In this document: one piece after another, positions 25,332 through 34,496 of the stretch | Layout of the letters: the number at the start of each line of letters is the position of its first letter | How positions within the stretch are numbered: the first letter of the stretch is position 1 | Assembly: GCF_900188335.1 (NCBI RefSeq) | Contig: NZ_FZOY01000009.1 | Location: 124,001 to 188,000 of the forward strand | Source: Tropicimonas sediminicola | Lineage (GTDB): Bacteria; Pseudomonadota; Alphaproteobacteria; Rhodobacterales; Rhodobacteraceae | Direction of reading: 5' to 3' | Length of the DNA stretch: 64,000 nucleotides | Made by a program: the position numbers and the translations under genes | Notes under the pieces: model-generated | Databases searched by the model: none | Told to the model about the DNA's origin: nothing | What the model saw: the letters and a program-made list of their open reading frames with translations, nothing else

Positions 25332-26434
25332 GCGCTTACGCCCTGTTCTGCCGCTGCCGCCCAGGCGCGGGCGGGATCGAAGCTCAGCTTCACATCCGAG
25401 CCCGGCGGCGGCGGCGTGTCGAGTGCCGTGGCCTGCAGAAGCTGCCCCGCGCTCTCGCACTCCACGATCCAGTCCGAGCCGCGATAGACGCAATGGGTCA
25501 CGCGGGCCGGCAAGCCGTCGGAGGCGAGCGAGAGGTTTTCCGGACGCAGGCACAGCACCGCTGCCATGCCGGCCGTGAGTGGTGGCGCGCCCGGAATCTG
25601 GAAACGGCCCAAGGCCGTGTCGAGGATCACGTCGACCGCCTGCCGGTCGACGACCTCGCCCGGCACGCAGACCGCCCCGCCGATGAAATCGGCGACATAG
25701 GCGGTGTTCGGGCGGGCGTAGATATGGTCCGGCCTTCCCTGCTGCTCGATCCGGCCGTTGCGCATGACGATGATGCGGTCGGAGAGCGCGAAGGCCTCTT
25801 CCTGGTCGTGGGTGACATGCAGAAATGTCATCCCGAGGCGACGTTGCAGGTCCTTCAGTTCGATCTGCATGTCCTTGCGCATCCGCCGGTCAAGCGCCGA
25901 CAGCGGCTCGTCGAGCAGCAGCAACCGCGGTTCGTTGACGATGGCGCGGGCCAGCGCCACGCGCTGTTGCTGTCCGCCCGAGAGCTGGCGCGGCCGACGG
26001 TCGGCCATCGCTTCCATACGGACGGTCTTGAGCGCCTCCAGCGCCGTGGGCCGGATGCGCGACCTGGGAATGCCGCGATAGCTCAGCCCGAAGGCGACGT
26101 TGTCCAGCACCGACAGGTGAGGAAAGAGCGCGTAGCTCTGGAATACCGTGTTGATCGGCCGCCGCGCCGCCGGGATCTCATCGAGGCGTGCACCGTCGAG
26201 GGTCAGCGCGCCGGAGGTGATCTCCTCGAAACCGCCGATCATTCGCAGGATCGAGGTCTTGCCGCAGCCCGAAGGCCCCAGCAGCGTCACATAGCTGTTG
26301 CCGTCGAGCGCGAAATCCACGCCGGAGACAGCGTCGACCTCGCCGTAGCTCTTGTAGAGCCCCTTGGCTTCGAGGAGCGGGCGCTGCGCGCGCCCGCTCC
26401 CGTCCGTCTCTGCCCGAAGATCAGGCGTCGTCAT
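25328..26434 (-). CDS. ABC transporter ATP-binding protein (PotA-like)
   Basis: A 368-residue ATPase. Walker A is GPSGCGKTS (residues 53-61), the Q-loop is VFQSYALFPH, the signature is LSGGQQQRV, and Walker B is LLLLDEPLSALD, followed by the HVTHDQEEA switch. A TOBE-like C-terminal domain covers about residues 280-360, as in PotA/FbpC-type importers. It powers the PotBC-like permeases of the same operon. Its ATG lies one base after the stop of the substrate-binding gene. Confidence 0.92.
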   Translation of the reverse strand: MTTPDLRAETDGSGRAQRPLLEAKGLYKSYGEVDAVSGVDFALDGNSYVTLLGPSGCGKTSILRMIGGFEEITSGALTLDGARLDEIPAARRPINTVFQSYALFPHLSVLDNVAFGLSYRGIPRSRIRPTALEALKTVRMEAMADRRPRQLSGGQQQRVALARAIVNEPRLLLLDEPLSALDRRMRKDMQIELKDLQRRLGMTFLHVTHDQEEAFALSDRIIVMRNGRIEQQGRPDHIYARPNTAYVADFIGGAVCVPGEVVDRQAVDVILDTALGRFQIPGAPPLTAGMAAVLCLRPENLSLASDGLPARVTHCVYRGSDWIVECESAGQLLQATALDTPPPPGSDVKLSFDPARAWAAAAEQGVSA

Positions 26435-26435
26435 G

Positions 26436-27503
26436 TCAGCTGGCCTTCACTTCGTTCCAGAGGGCCACCCATTCGTTGTAGCGCGGCGGGTTCTTCTTCC
26501 AGACGAAGCTGTCCATGATCGATAGATCGCTGATGAAGATCTTCTCCTGCTCCTCGGCGCTCAGCATGTCGCGCGCGGCCGAGGTCGACTGGGCATAGGG
26601 ACCGCCGACGGCGAGCATCTTGCCGTAGTCCGGGCCGAGCAGGTAGTCGACCAGCTTGAAGGTCGCGTCGAGCCGCTCGCCTTCCACGCCCTTGGGCACC
26701 GCGATGGTATCGCACCAGCCGATCACGCCCTCCTTGGGCTTGGCCATACCCATGTCGATCCCCTTCGCCCGCAGGTCGTAATAGGGCGGCACCCAGGAGA
26801 AGGCACAGACCACCTCGCCGGTGGCGAACAGGTTGGTCAGGTCGCCGATGGAATTCCAGTAGGTCCGTAGCTTGGACTTCTGGATCATCAGGACCTTCTT
26901 GACCTCGGCCAGCTGCGCGTCGTCGAGATCGAACATCTCGCTCTCGGGGATGCCCAGGTACATCGCGGCGATCATGATGCCCTCGAGCGCGTAGTCCCGC
27001 ATCGCGAGTTTGCCGTTGTACTTGTCGCCCTCGAAGAACACGGACCAGTCCGGCTCCTCGTCCATCAGGTCGGCCCGGTACACGATCGGGTTGATGCCCC
27101 AGTAGAACGGGATGCCGTAGGTCTCGCCATCGACCTTGCCCAGCGGCGTCTTCTTGAAGGTGTCATAGAGCAACGCGGCGTTCGGCACCTTGTCGAAATC
27201 GATCGGCTGGAGCAGGTCGGAGGCGGTGTAGAACTCCACCTTGTCGAGACCGGGCGTGATCAGGTCCACCGAGGACGCACCACCGGCGCGCAGCTTGGCG
27301 AACTGCTCGTCATCGGTGCCGATGAAGGTCTTGGTCAGCGCCACGTCGTTGGCGGCGAAGAAGGGCGCGAGGTAGTCGTCCTTGGCGAGGTTCTCCCACG
27401 TCATCCAGAGGATGTCGGTCGCGGCGTAGGCACGGGAGGCGGGGCCAAGCGCCCCGAGCGCGGCCCCGGCAAGGGCGGTCCTGAGGAGGTCTCGGCGGTA
27501 CAT
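26436..27503 (-). CDS. ABC transporter periplasmic substrate-binding protein (PotD-like), first gene of the operon
   Basis: A 355-residue exported binding protein. The N-terminus (MYRRDLLRTALAGAALG) contains a twin-arginine-like RRDLL signal and ends near AYA at about residue 28. Family features include the hinge segments GIPFYWGINPIVYRAD and CAFSWVPPYYDLRAKG. PotD-type proteins bind polyamines or small amino-acid-like solutes; the downstream enzymes suggest a carbamoylated or diamino acid. AAAGGA precedes the ATG at 27503. The gene opens the operon and faces the RpiR regulator across a 323-bp AT-rich region. Confidence 0.88.
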   Translation of the reverse strand: MYRRDLLRTALAGAALGALGPASRAYAATDILWMTWENLAKDDYLAPFFAANDVALTKTFIGTDDEQFAKLRAGGASSVDLITPGLDKVEFYTASDLLQPIDFDKVPNAALLYDTFKKTPLGKVDGETYGIPFYWGINPIVYRADLMDEEPDWSVFFEGDKYNGKLAMRDYALEGIMIAAMYLGIPESEMFDLDDAQLAEVKKVLMIQKSKLRTYWNSIGDLTNLFATGEVVCAFSWVPPYYDLRAKGIDMGMAKPKEGVIGWCDTIAVPKGVEGERLDATFKLVDYLLGPDYGKMLAVGGPYAQSTSAARDMLSAEEQEKIFISDLSIMDSFVWKKNPPRYNEWVALWNEVKAS

Positions 27504-27549
27504 GGTCGGTCCTTTCGTTCTGTGGCCGGAAAGTCGAGCACCCTCAGGC

Positions 27550-27592
27550 TTTCATGAAATTCAATTTTCACATAATATCAAATCATGAAAAT
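27550..27592. promoter_or_regulatory. Candidate RpiR operator/promoter region
   Basis: Within the 323-bp divergent region (27504-27826) an AT-rich island holds the palindrome TTTCATGAAA (27550-27559) and a second TCATGAAA copy starting at 27583. TGAAA at 27555-27559 also faces TTTTCA at 27565-27570 as an inverted repeat. This arrangement fits an operator bound by the adjacent MurR/RpiR regulator and close to the promoter of the leftward operon. The rest of the region shows no gene. Confidence 0.5.
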
Positions 27593-27826
27593 CACCACAC
27601 ATTTCGCGAGTGCCCAAGAATGCGCCGCCCCGGGCAGGCAGATGCCCAAAAACCAACGCGTCGTCGCGGAGGTTGTCAGCCAGACAGGCCGGTTATTCCA
27701 GCCGCAGCTCCGACTCGACCGGTGCAGATTGGCTGCAGCCCCTGCCAATTGGCGCGGCCGCGCGAACACCGGTTTGCAGCCGGCGCGCAAACGAGAAAAC
27801 CTGCGCAGGCAACGAGCGAAGAGCAC

Positions 27827-28723
27827 ATGACCAGCGAACCAGCCACCCAGGGATCCCTTCTGCGCCGCATCCACGAAGCCTACGCCGCCCTTCCCGACAG
27901 CGAGCGGCGGGTGGCGGACACGATCCTGAACGCGCCCGCCGAGATGCCCGTCTGGACCGCCACCGAATTGGCCGGACATGCCCAGGTCTCCAACGCGACT
28001 GTCAGCCGGCTGGTGCAACGGTTGGGCTACCGCAGCTTCGAACAGGCCCGGCAGGACGCCCGCACCTTGCGCGAAACCGGCTCGCCCCTGTTCATGAAGG
28101 AAACCTCCGCGCGCGGCACGGGCGGCGAACCGAATGCCGATCTCCTCCGCACCGAGGCCGGCTTGATCGAAGCCACCCTGGCACGGCTCGATGCCGGCGC
28201 CCTCCGGGAGGCGTCCCGGGCGATTGCGGGCGCCCGACAGGTCCGCCTGATGGGCTTTCGCAACAGCCGTTTCCTGTCGGACTACCTGACCGCCCAGCTG
28301 GCCCAGTTGCGCCACGATGTTGCGCCCCTCGGTCTCTACGGCCAGACGATCGCCGAAGGGATCGCCGGCCTCGGGCCGCAGGACGTCGCGGTGGTCGTCG
28401 GGTTCCGCAGGCGTCCGGCGCGATTCAGCCAAATCATCCGGCTGATCGCAGAACGCCAGTCGCGGGTGATCCTGATCGCCGACAAAAGCCTGCGCGAAGC
28501 CCCGGCCTTCGCCACCTGGACCTTCACCTGCAGCGTCGAGACGCCCCTGCCCATCGACTCCTATGTCGGTGCGCTTACGCTGCTGCGGATGCTGGCGACC
28601 GAGACCGCCGCCGAACTCGAAGACCGGGGCATTCACCACCTGAACGAGGTCGAGACCCTGCGCGAGACCCTCGGGGAACTGGAATCCGCCCCCTCGGCTG
28701 CCGGACCCGCCACGAAGGGCTGA
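27827..28723 (+). CDS. MurR/RpiR family transcriptional regulator
   Basis: A 298-residue regulator. An N-terminal helix-turn-helix (SERRVADTILNAP, then ELAGHAQVSNATVSRLVQRLGY, residues about 20-70) is followed by a SIS sugar-isomerase-like domain from about residue 125 (RQVRLMGFRNSRFLSDYL, later VAVVVGFRRRPARF and VILIADKSLREAP). SIS domains in this family bind phosphosugars or other small effectors. The gene is divergent from the carbamoylase/ABC operon and probably controls it. The ATG at 27827 was chosen because the HTH begins soon after; the frame is open upstream through the AT-rich promoter. Confidence 0.9.
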   Translation: MTSEPATQGSLLRRIHEAYAALPDSERRVADTILNAPAEMPVWTATELAGHAQVSNATVSRLVQRLGYRSFEQARQDARTLRETGSPLFMKETSARGTGGEPNADLLRTEAGLIEATLARLDAGALREASRAIAGARQVRLMGFRNSRFLSDYLTAQLAQLRHDVAPLGLYGQTIAEGIAGLGPQDVAVVVGFRRRPARFSQIIRLIAERQSRVILIADKSLREAPAFATWTFTCSVETPLPIDSYVGALTLLRMLATETAAELEDRGIHHLNEVETLRETLGELESAPSAAGPATKG

Positions 28724-28902
28724 CCGGTCGGATCGCGGTGCTTGCAAGAGTTCGGTGGGGGGCTGGAAGTCCGTGTGGCAAACCATGTCTACGCGGTGGC
28801 GCATTAACGGGGCCACCCTGCGCAATCATACGAGCCGACGCCCCTGAAGGCGGGAGGACGGCGGTCGAGCGCCGACCACAATGGGTTTTCGCGTCTGGAT
28901 TG

Positions 28903-28930
28903 GCCCCGCCCGGATGGCTTCAGGCGGGGC
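28903..28930 (-). terminator. GC-rich hairpin at the 3' end of the phosphate acetyltransferase gene
   Basis: An 8-bp perfect stem (GCCCCGCC at 28903-28910 with GGCGGGGC at 28923-28930) and a 12-nt loop lie just past the stop codon of the minus-strand gene. No T-run follows on either strand, so it may be a weak terminator or an mRNA-end stabiliser. Confidence 0.4.
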
Positions 28931-28936
28931 GCACAC

Positions 28937-31072
28937 TCAGATCGCTTCGGCGACGGAGACGGCCGGCACCTCGGGCGCGGCGGCCTGAATGGCGGTCAGG
29001 GCGATGGTGTAGACGATGTCCTCGACAAGCGCGCCGCGCGACAGGTCGTTCACCGGCTTGCGCAGGCCCTGCAGCATCGGACCGACGCTGACCACACCGG
29101 CAGAGCGTTGCACCGCCTTGTAGGTCGTGTTGCCGGTGTTGAGGTCGGGGAAGATGAACACGTTCGCCCGGCCCGCAACCGCGCTGTCCGGCGCTTTCTG
29201 CTTGCCGACGCTGGCGACGGAGGCGGCGTCGTATTGCAACGGGCCGTCGATCAGCAGATCGGGGCGCAGGCTCTGGGCCAGACGCGTCGCATCCCGCACC
29301 TTCTCGACGTCAGAGCCGATGCCCGACCCGCCGGTCGAGTAGGAGATCATCGCGACACGCGGCTCGATCCCGAAGGCGATCGCGGTTTCAGCCGACTGGA
29401 TGGCGATGGTGGCGAGTTCCTCGGCCGAGGGATCGGGGTTGATGGCGCAGTCGCCGTAGATCAGCACCTCGGTCGGCATCAGCATGAAGAACACGCTGGA
29501 GACGATCTTGGCGCCTGGCTTGGTCTTGATCAGCTGAAGCGCCGGCCGCACCGTGTCGGCTGTCGTGTGGACCGCGCCGGAGACCAGCCCGTCCACGTCG
29601 CCCGCGGTTACCATCATGGTGCCGAGAATCACCGTGTCTTCCAGCTGCGCGTCGGCCTGCTCCGGGGTCAGTCCCTTGTGCTTGCGCATCTCCACCATCG
29701 GCGCGACGTAGCGCGCGCGGATCGAGGCCGGATCGACGATCTCCAGATTCGACGGCAGCACATGGCCCAGCTTGGCGGCCTTGGCGGCGATGGCGTCGGG
29801 GTCGCCCAGCAGCACGCAATTGGCGATCTGCTTCTGGGCGCACTTGATCGCCGCCTCGATGGTGCGCGGCTCCTCGCCCTCGGGCAGGACGATCCGACGG
29901 TCCGCCGAGCGGGCAAGCTGCACCAGCTGGTGCCGGAACGCCGAGGGAGACAGCAGCGGCTTGGTCGCGGCCCCAAGCCTGGGCAGGAGCGCGGACACGT
30001 CGATGCGGTCGGCAATCGACGTAATCACGCGTTCCATCTGGTGACGGTCGTCGGCGGAGACGTGGCAATCGAGCTGCGCAAGCTGCGCGGCCACGTTGTA
30101 GGTGTCATCGGTGGCCAGGAAGATCGGCAGGCCGGCCTCGGCCGCCGGTCGCATGATCTCGCTCACCACCGCGTCGGGCCGGCTACCGCAAGTGAGCAGC
30201 AGGCCGGCGAGCCGGGTGCCGTTCAGGAAGGAGAGCGAAGCGGCCAGGCAGATGTCCGCCCGGTCGCCCGGGGTGACGAGCAGGGCGCCCGGCACCAGGC
30301 AAGGCAACACCAGTTCGACCGAGCGCGCGGCGACGACGACTTCGCTGACCCGTCCGGACTCCATCGCGCCCGCGTTGACCACGGTCAGGTTCATCGCGTC
30401 GACCATCTCCTGCAGCCGCGGGGCATAGAGGCTGGGGTCGAATGGGACGGTTCCGAGGATTGGGAGGTTCGGACCGAGATCGGCCTGCATCAGGCCGTGC
30501 AGACTGTCCGGATCGGTGTCTTCCGGCACCTTGTTGACGAGAATGCCGGCAAATCCGCCGTCGACATCAAGCGTGTCGTCATTCCCTCCGAACTGCCGGG
30601 CCACGCGGCGGACCAGCGATCCGATATCCGAAGCCGACGGGCGGTTGGCGTTGACCACCGGCACGAGATCCGCGCCGAGCGCCCGACACATCGCGGCGTT
30701 GACCGGCAGCGCCAGCGTGTCGGTCTCGACCGCGACCAGCCCCTCGACCACAAGCACGTCGTAATCGCCGTGGAGCTCGTCCATCAGGTCGACGACCTCG
30801 TCCATCAGCCCGTCGATATCACCTGCGGCGACGAGGTCCGAGGCCCGCGTAAGCGGCAGGGAACCGGTGACCGGCAGGTTGCAGAGATCGCGGGCGAAGG
30901 CGATGGACGGGTCGGCCGTCCCACCGGCCCCGAGAGGCGACTGCCCGATGGGCTTGGAAAAGGCCACGTTCAGCCCCTCCCGCTGCAGGGCCCGCGCGAG
31001 CCCGAGGGCCATGGAGGTCAGGCCCGCTTCAAGATTGGCCGAGGCGAGGAAAAGAACTTTTTTCGATGGCAT
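28937..31072 (-). CDS. pta: Phosphate acetyltransferase (long form)
   Basis: A 711-residue protein, close to the 714 residues of E. coli Pta. An N-terminal P-loop-like domain (VLFLASANLEAGLTSMALGLARAL, DYDVLVVEGL) precedes a DRTGG-type middle region, and the C-terminal catalytic PTA/PTB domain shows RIVLPEGEEPRTIEAA, LEDTVILGTMM, GLVSGAVHTTADTVRPAL and FPDLNTGNTTYKAVQR. It interconverts acetyl-CoA and acetyl phosphate in the cytoplasm. No acetate kinase gene is adjacent. The ATG at 31072 was preferred to the start at 31183 because the P-loop domain begins directly after it. Confidence 0.93.
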   Translation of the reverse strand: MPSKKVLFLASANLEAGLTSMALGLARALQREGLNVAFSKPIGQSPLGAGGTADPSIAFARDLCNLPVTGSLPLTRASDLVAAGDIDGLMDEVVDLMDELHGDYDVLVVEGLVAVETDTLALPVNAAMCRALGADLVPVVNANRPSASDIGSLVRRVARQFGGNDDTLDVDGGFAGILVNKVPEDTDPDSLHGLMQADLGPNLPILGTVPFDPSLYAPRLQEMVDAMNLTVVNAGAMESGRVSEVVVAARSVELVLPCLVPGALLVTPGDRADICLAASLSFLNGTRLAGLLLTCGSRPDAVVSEIMRPAAEAGLPIFLATDDTYNVAAQLAQLDCHVSADDRHQMERVITSIADRIDVSALLPRLGAATKPLLSPSAFRHQLVQLARSADRRIVLPEGEEPRTIEAAIKCAQKQIANCVLLGDPDAIAAKAAKLGHVLPSNLEIVDPASIRARYVAPMVEMRKHKGLTPEQADAQLEDTVILGTMMVTAGDVDGLVSGAVHTTADTVRPALQLIKTKPGAKIVSSVFFMLMPTEVLIYGDCAINPDPSAEELATIAIQSAETAIAFGIEPRVAMISYSTGGSGIGSDVEKVRDATRLAQSLRPDLLIDGPLQYDAASVASVGKQKAPDSAVAGRANVFIFPDLNTGNTTYKAVQRSAGVVSVGPMLQGLRKPVNDLSRGALVEDIVYTIALTAIQAAAPEVPAVSVAEAI

Positions 31073-31646
31073 GCCGGATATCCAGGGTTGTTGAGGAACG
31101 CGAGCGGCGCTCAACCGGCCCGAAAGGGTCCGCGAGCACACATCGCTGAAGCTTGTCGACAAATATACGGACGCGATCTCCACACACTACCCGCCGCCAG
31201 TGCACACCGGCATGCCGCCTGCTGCATATGCATTGTCGCAGCGCAGAAAATACAGGCATCTCGGGGCTATCGGCGGCAAAAGGCAGGCAGCGTGAAGGTG
31301 CGGTGGTTCGTCACGGCCACGGCAGTTCCTGCCCGTCCTGTCACACGGCGGAAGGGTCGAAAGGCTTCACCTGTCCCGCCCAGAGTCAACGCAGATGGCA
31401 GATCATTCCGCACAATAATAGGGCAAATGATCAAGCCTCGGGAGTTCGGGCGACGCCAGCGCGGCGACGTTCAACGCGGGGTGGCACCTGCAAACATCTG
31501 AATCCTTTCCCGAATGATACGATGATCACCGGATCTCAGTCCCGAGATCCTGCCTTTCGCCGAACAACTCAAAGTTGACAGACAGATGGATGATTCTAGT
31601 GTGATTAAACGATTTTTCATCCCCAACCGACCGCCCTTCACCCGCC
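31073..31646. other. Divergent intergenic region with a possible promoter
   Basis: This 574-bp stretch separates pta (leftward) from a LacI gene (rightward). I find no convincing gene. A TTGACA at 31575-31580 lies about 65 bp before the LacI gene with a weak TAGTGT about 16 bp downstream, a possible promoter. An imperfect LacI-like element around AAACGATTTTT (31607-31617) follows and could serve autoregulation. Confidence 0.4.
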
Positions 31647-32645
31647 ATGCAACCGAAGCTGAAAGACATCGCGAAAGAGCTCGGCGTCTCGACGGCGACC
31701 GTGTCCAACGTGCTGTCCGGCAAGGGGCGGGTCTCGGAAGAAACGCGCAGGCTGATCAGCGAGAAGATCCGCGAGATCGGCTACCGGCCCGGCGGCCCGG
31801 GCCGGGCGCTTCGCACCGGACGCAGCGGCGTGCTGGGGCTGGTGCTGCCCGATATCTCGAACCCGCTGTTCCCCGCCTTCGCGCAGGCCATCGAGGCAGC
31901 CGCCTCGCGCACCGGCCACGGCATCCTGATCGCGGACTCCCATGGTGACCCGACCGCCCAGACCGAAGCCCTGGAGCGCATCATGCAGCGCGGGGCAGAT
32001 GGCATCGTCATCGTGCCCTGCCGCGGCACGCAGGTCAGCGGCCTGAGCTTGCCCACCGCCATCATCGATTCCGCCGCGACCCCGGGCAACAGCGTCTGCG
32101 CCGACCATTTCCAGGGCGGACGCATCGCCGTCGAGCATCTGCAGGCGCTCGGACACAGGCGGCTTGTGCTGCTCGGCCATAGCCGGCGCTCCTCGGTTCA
32201 GACCGCCCGGATCGCCGGCATGCAGGCCGCGCTCGCCCCGGAAACGCGCGCCGATGTCTATTGGCTGGAAGAGGCCGCACCCGATTTCGCGGCGCTGGCG
32301 GGCGATGGCGCAACGGCCTTTGCCGCCACGTCCGATTTGCACGCTCTGACCGCCCTGACCCGCCTGCAGGGCGCAGGGCTCTCGGTTCCCGGCGACGTCA
32401 GCGTACTCGGCTTCGACGATCTCAGCTTCTCGGCGCAGATCACGCCCGGGCTGACCACGCTCGCCCAGAACATGCCGGAGATCGCGGCGGCGGCAGTTCA
32501 GCATCTCTTGCTGCAGCTCGAAGCCGTCCCCCTGCCTGCTCCCCGGCTGGTCCCGATGAAGCTGCTGGTGCGCGGCTCCACCGGCCCGGCCCCGAACGAC
32601 CCAAAGCATAACAAGACGACCCAACAAGGAGATGTGACGACATGA
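31647..32645 (+). CDS. LacI family transcriptional regulator of the purine-type operon
   Basis: A 332-residue regulator. The N-terminal helix-turn-helix (LKDIAKELGVSTATVSNVL with hinge GYRPGGPG) is followed by a periplasmic-binding-protein-like effector domain (GVLGLVLPDISNPLFPAFAQ, ADHFQGGRIAVEHL, GHRRLVLLGHS, VLGFDDLSFS). It lies directly before and overlaps (ATGA) the first gene of an ABC importer operon, so it is both co-transcribed with and probably controls that operon. The effector is unknown; a nucleobase or nucleoside is inferred from adenine deaminase downstream. Confidence 0.92.
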   Translation: MQPKLKDIAKELGVSTATVSNVLSGKGRVSEETRRLISEKIREIGYRPGGPGRALRTGRSGVLGLVLPDISNPLFPAFAQAIEAAASRTGHGILIADSHGDPTAQTEALERIMQRGADGIVIVPCRGTQVSGLSLPTAIIDSAATPGNSVCADHFQGGRIAVEHLQALGHRRLVLLGHSRRSSVQTARIAGMQAALAPETRADVYWLEEAAPDFAALAGDGATAFAATSDLHALTALTRLQGAGLSVPGDVSVLGFDDLSFSAQITPGLTTLAQNMPEIAAAAVQHLLLQLEAVPLPAPRLVPMKLLVRGSTGPAPNDPKHNKTTQQGDVTT

Positions 32646-33664
32646 TCAAGACCCTGGCACTGGCCGGCGCCTCGACGCTGGCGCTCTCGGCCGCGGCGAT
32701 GGCGGCCGACAAGACCCTGACCATCTCGGTCTATTCCTTCGCGCAGGACGAGTTCAAGGAACTGGTCTACGACCCGTTCGAGGAGATCTGCGGCTGCGAG
32801 ATCGTCGTGGAGACCGGCAATTCGATCGAGCGGATCGCCAAGATCGAGGCCAACAAGGACGCCCCCGTGATCGACATGGCCGTCCTGTCGACGCACGACG
32901 CGCTCGGCGCCGCACGCAAGGGGCTGCTGCAGCCGATCGACGTGGCCAAACTGTCCAACCACGCAAAGCTCTACGACATCGCCAAGGACCCGCTCGGCGA
33001 CAACATGGGCATTGGCTACACCTTCTACGCCACCTCCATCGTCTACCGCTCGGACAAGGTCACCGTGGACAGCTGGGCCGACCTGCTCTCGCCGGAGCTT
33101 GCCGGCAACGTCGCCTTTCCGGACATCACCACCAACCAGGGACCGCCCGCGCTCTACATGCTCGGCAAGGCCATGGGCGAAACCGGCGCAGACCTGACCG
33201 CGCCGATCGAGGCCGTGGGAGAGAAGGCCGACGATATCGTCACCTTCTACGTTCGCTCCTCCCAGCTCGCCCAGCTGATGCAGCAGGAAGAGATCTGGGC
33301 CGCTCCCGTGGGGCGCTTCGCCTGGGGACAGTTCAAGGACAACGGCCTGCCGATGGCCTGGGCCACGCCCGCGGAAGGCCAGACCGGCGGCATGAACGTG
33401 ATGGTGATGACCGCGAACAACGGAAACGAGGAGCTGGCGCTGCAGTTCATGGACTTCTGGCTCTCGACCGAGATCCAGTCCGCCCTCGCCAACGCGCTGG
33501 TCGACAGCCCCGCGAATGCCGAGGTCGAGGTCTCCGACGACATCGCAGCCAACCTGACCTACGGCGCCGAGACCGTGTCGCAACTCGACCTTCTCGCCCC
33601 GGCCACCATTCTCGACGAGCGCGAGAGCTGGCTGGAGCAGTGGAACACGAAGGTCGTGAAGTAA
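32642..33664 (+). CDS. ABC transporter periplasmic substrate-binding protein
   Basis: A 340-residue exported protein with a typical Sec signal peptide (MIKTLALAGASTLALSAAAM, cleavage near residue 22). The mature part has the PotD/extracellular-solute-binding layout: LTISVYSFAQDEF, IVVETGNSIERI, GIGYTFYATSIVYRSD and a C-terminal ESWLEQWN. Solute identity cannot be read from sequence. The start codon overlaps the stop of the LacI gene, and the permease genes follow after 4 bp, so these belong to one operon. Confidence 0.9.
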   Translation: MIKTLALAGASTLALSAAAMAADKTLTISVYSFAQDEFKELVYDPFEEICGCEIVVETGNSIERIAKIEANKDAPVIDMAVLSTHDALGAARKGLLQPIDVAKLSNHAKLYDIAKDPLGDNMGIGYTFYATSIVYRSDKVTVDSWADLLSPELAGNVAFPDITTNQGPPALYMLGKAMGETGADLTAPIEAVGEKADDIVTFYVRSSQLAQLMQQEEIWAAPVGRFAWGQFKDNGLPMAWATPAEGQTGGMNVMVMTANNGNEELALQFMDFWLSTEIQSALANALVDSPANAEVEVSDDIAANLTYGAETVSQLDLLAPATILDERESWLEQWNTKVVK

Positions 33665-33668
33665 GGCC

Positions 33669-34496
33669 ATGTTTGAAAACCGGGCAATCGGTCTGGCCCT
33701 GGTCCTGCCCGCGGCGATCTTCGCCGCGGCGCTCTTCCTGCTGCCGGTCGGCATCCTCCTGTCAGAAGCTTTCCGGACCGAGACGGGATGGTCGCTGTCT
33801 GCCTATGGCGAATTCTTCGCGTCGCCGCGCAACCAGACGGTGTTCTTCCGCACGCTGAAGCTTGCAACGCTCGTCGCCGCTGTGTCGGCAGTGATCGGCT
33901 ACGCGGCGGCCTTCGCCATCGTCAGCCTGCCGCCCACGTCGCGCGGCCGCATGTTCGGCCTGGTGACGCTGCCGCTGATGATCTCGCCGGTTGCCCGCAC
34001 CTACGCCTGGCTGGTGATCCTCGGCCGCACCGGCTTCGTGAACCAGATCCTCGTCGACCTCGGCCTCATCGAGACGCCGATCCGCATCCTCTTCACCGAA
34101 ACCGCCGTCTTCATCGGCCTGCTCCAGCTTTTCCTGCCGCTCATGATCATCTCGCTGGTCTCGGCGATGGAAAACATGCCGCGCGACGCGGTACCGGCCG
34201 CCCGTATCCTCGGGGCGAACTGGCTCCAGGTGTTCTGGAAGGTGATCCTGCCGCTCACCCGCGAAGGGCTGGTGATCGGCGGCACGCTGGTCTTCACCGG
34301 CTCCATGACGGCCTATATCACGCCCGCCATCCTCGGCGGTTCCAAGGTGCTGATGCTGGAAACCCTGCTCTACCAGCGGGTGACCGTGGCGAACGATTTC
34401 GTCGCCGCCTCCGTCATTGCCATGATCCTGATCGTCATGAGCTTCTCCGCCAACCTGCTGCTCAAGCGGCTCGCGACGGCGAGGAAATCGCGATGA
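33669..34496 (+). CDS. ABC transporter permease (PotB/HisM-like first permease)
   Basis: A 275-residue inner-membrane protein with six hydrophobic segments (first at residues 8-28). The loop PAARILGANWLQVFWKVILP marks the site that contacts the ATPase, and SMTAYITPAILGG follows. It is the first of two permeases for the importer that begins with the binding protein at 32642. Its 3' end overlaps the second permease gene by 4 bp. Confidence 0.9.
   Translation: MFENRAIGLALVLPAAIFAAALFLLPVGILLSEAFRTETGWSLSAYGEFFASPRNQTVFFRTLKLATLVAAVSAVIGYAAAFAIVSLPPTSRGRMFGLVTLPLMISPVARTYAWLVILGRTGFVNQILVDLGLIETPIRILFTETAVFIGLLQLFLPLMIISLVSAMENMPRDAVPAARILGANWLQVFWKVILPLTREGLVIGGTLVFTGSMTAYITPAILGGSKVLMLETLLYQRVTVANDFVAASVIAMILIVMSFSANLLLKRLATARKSR

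Noticed and set aside
29108-31501. A 797-codon plus-strand open frame opposite pta.
   Set aside because: The opposite frame encodes an unmistakable phosphate acetyltransferase; the plus-strand product is arginine/histidine-rich and has no recognisable domain.
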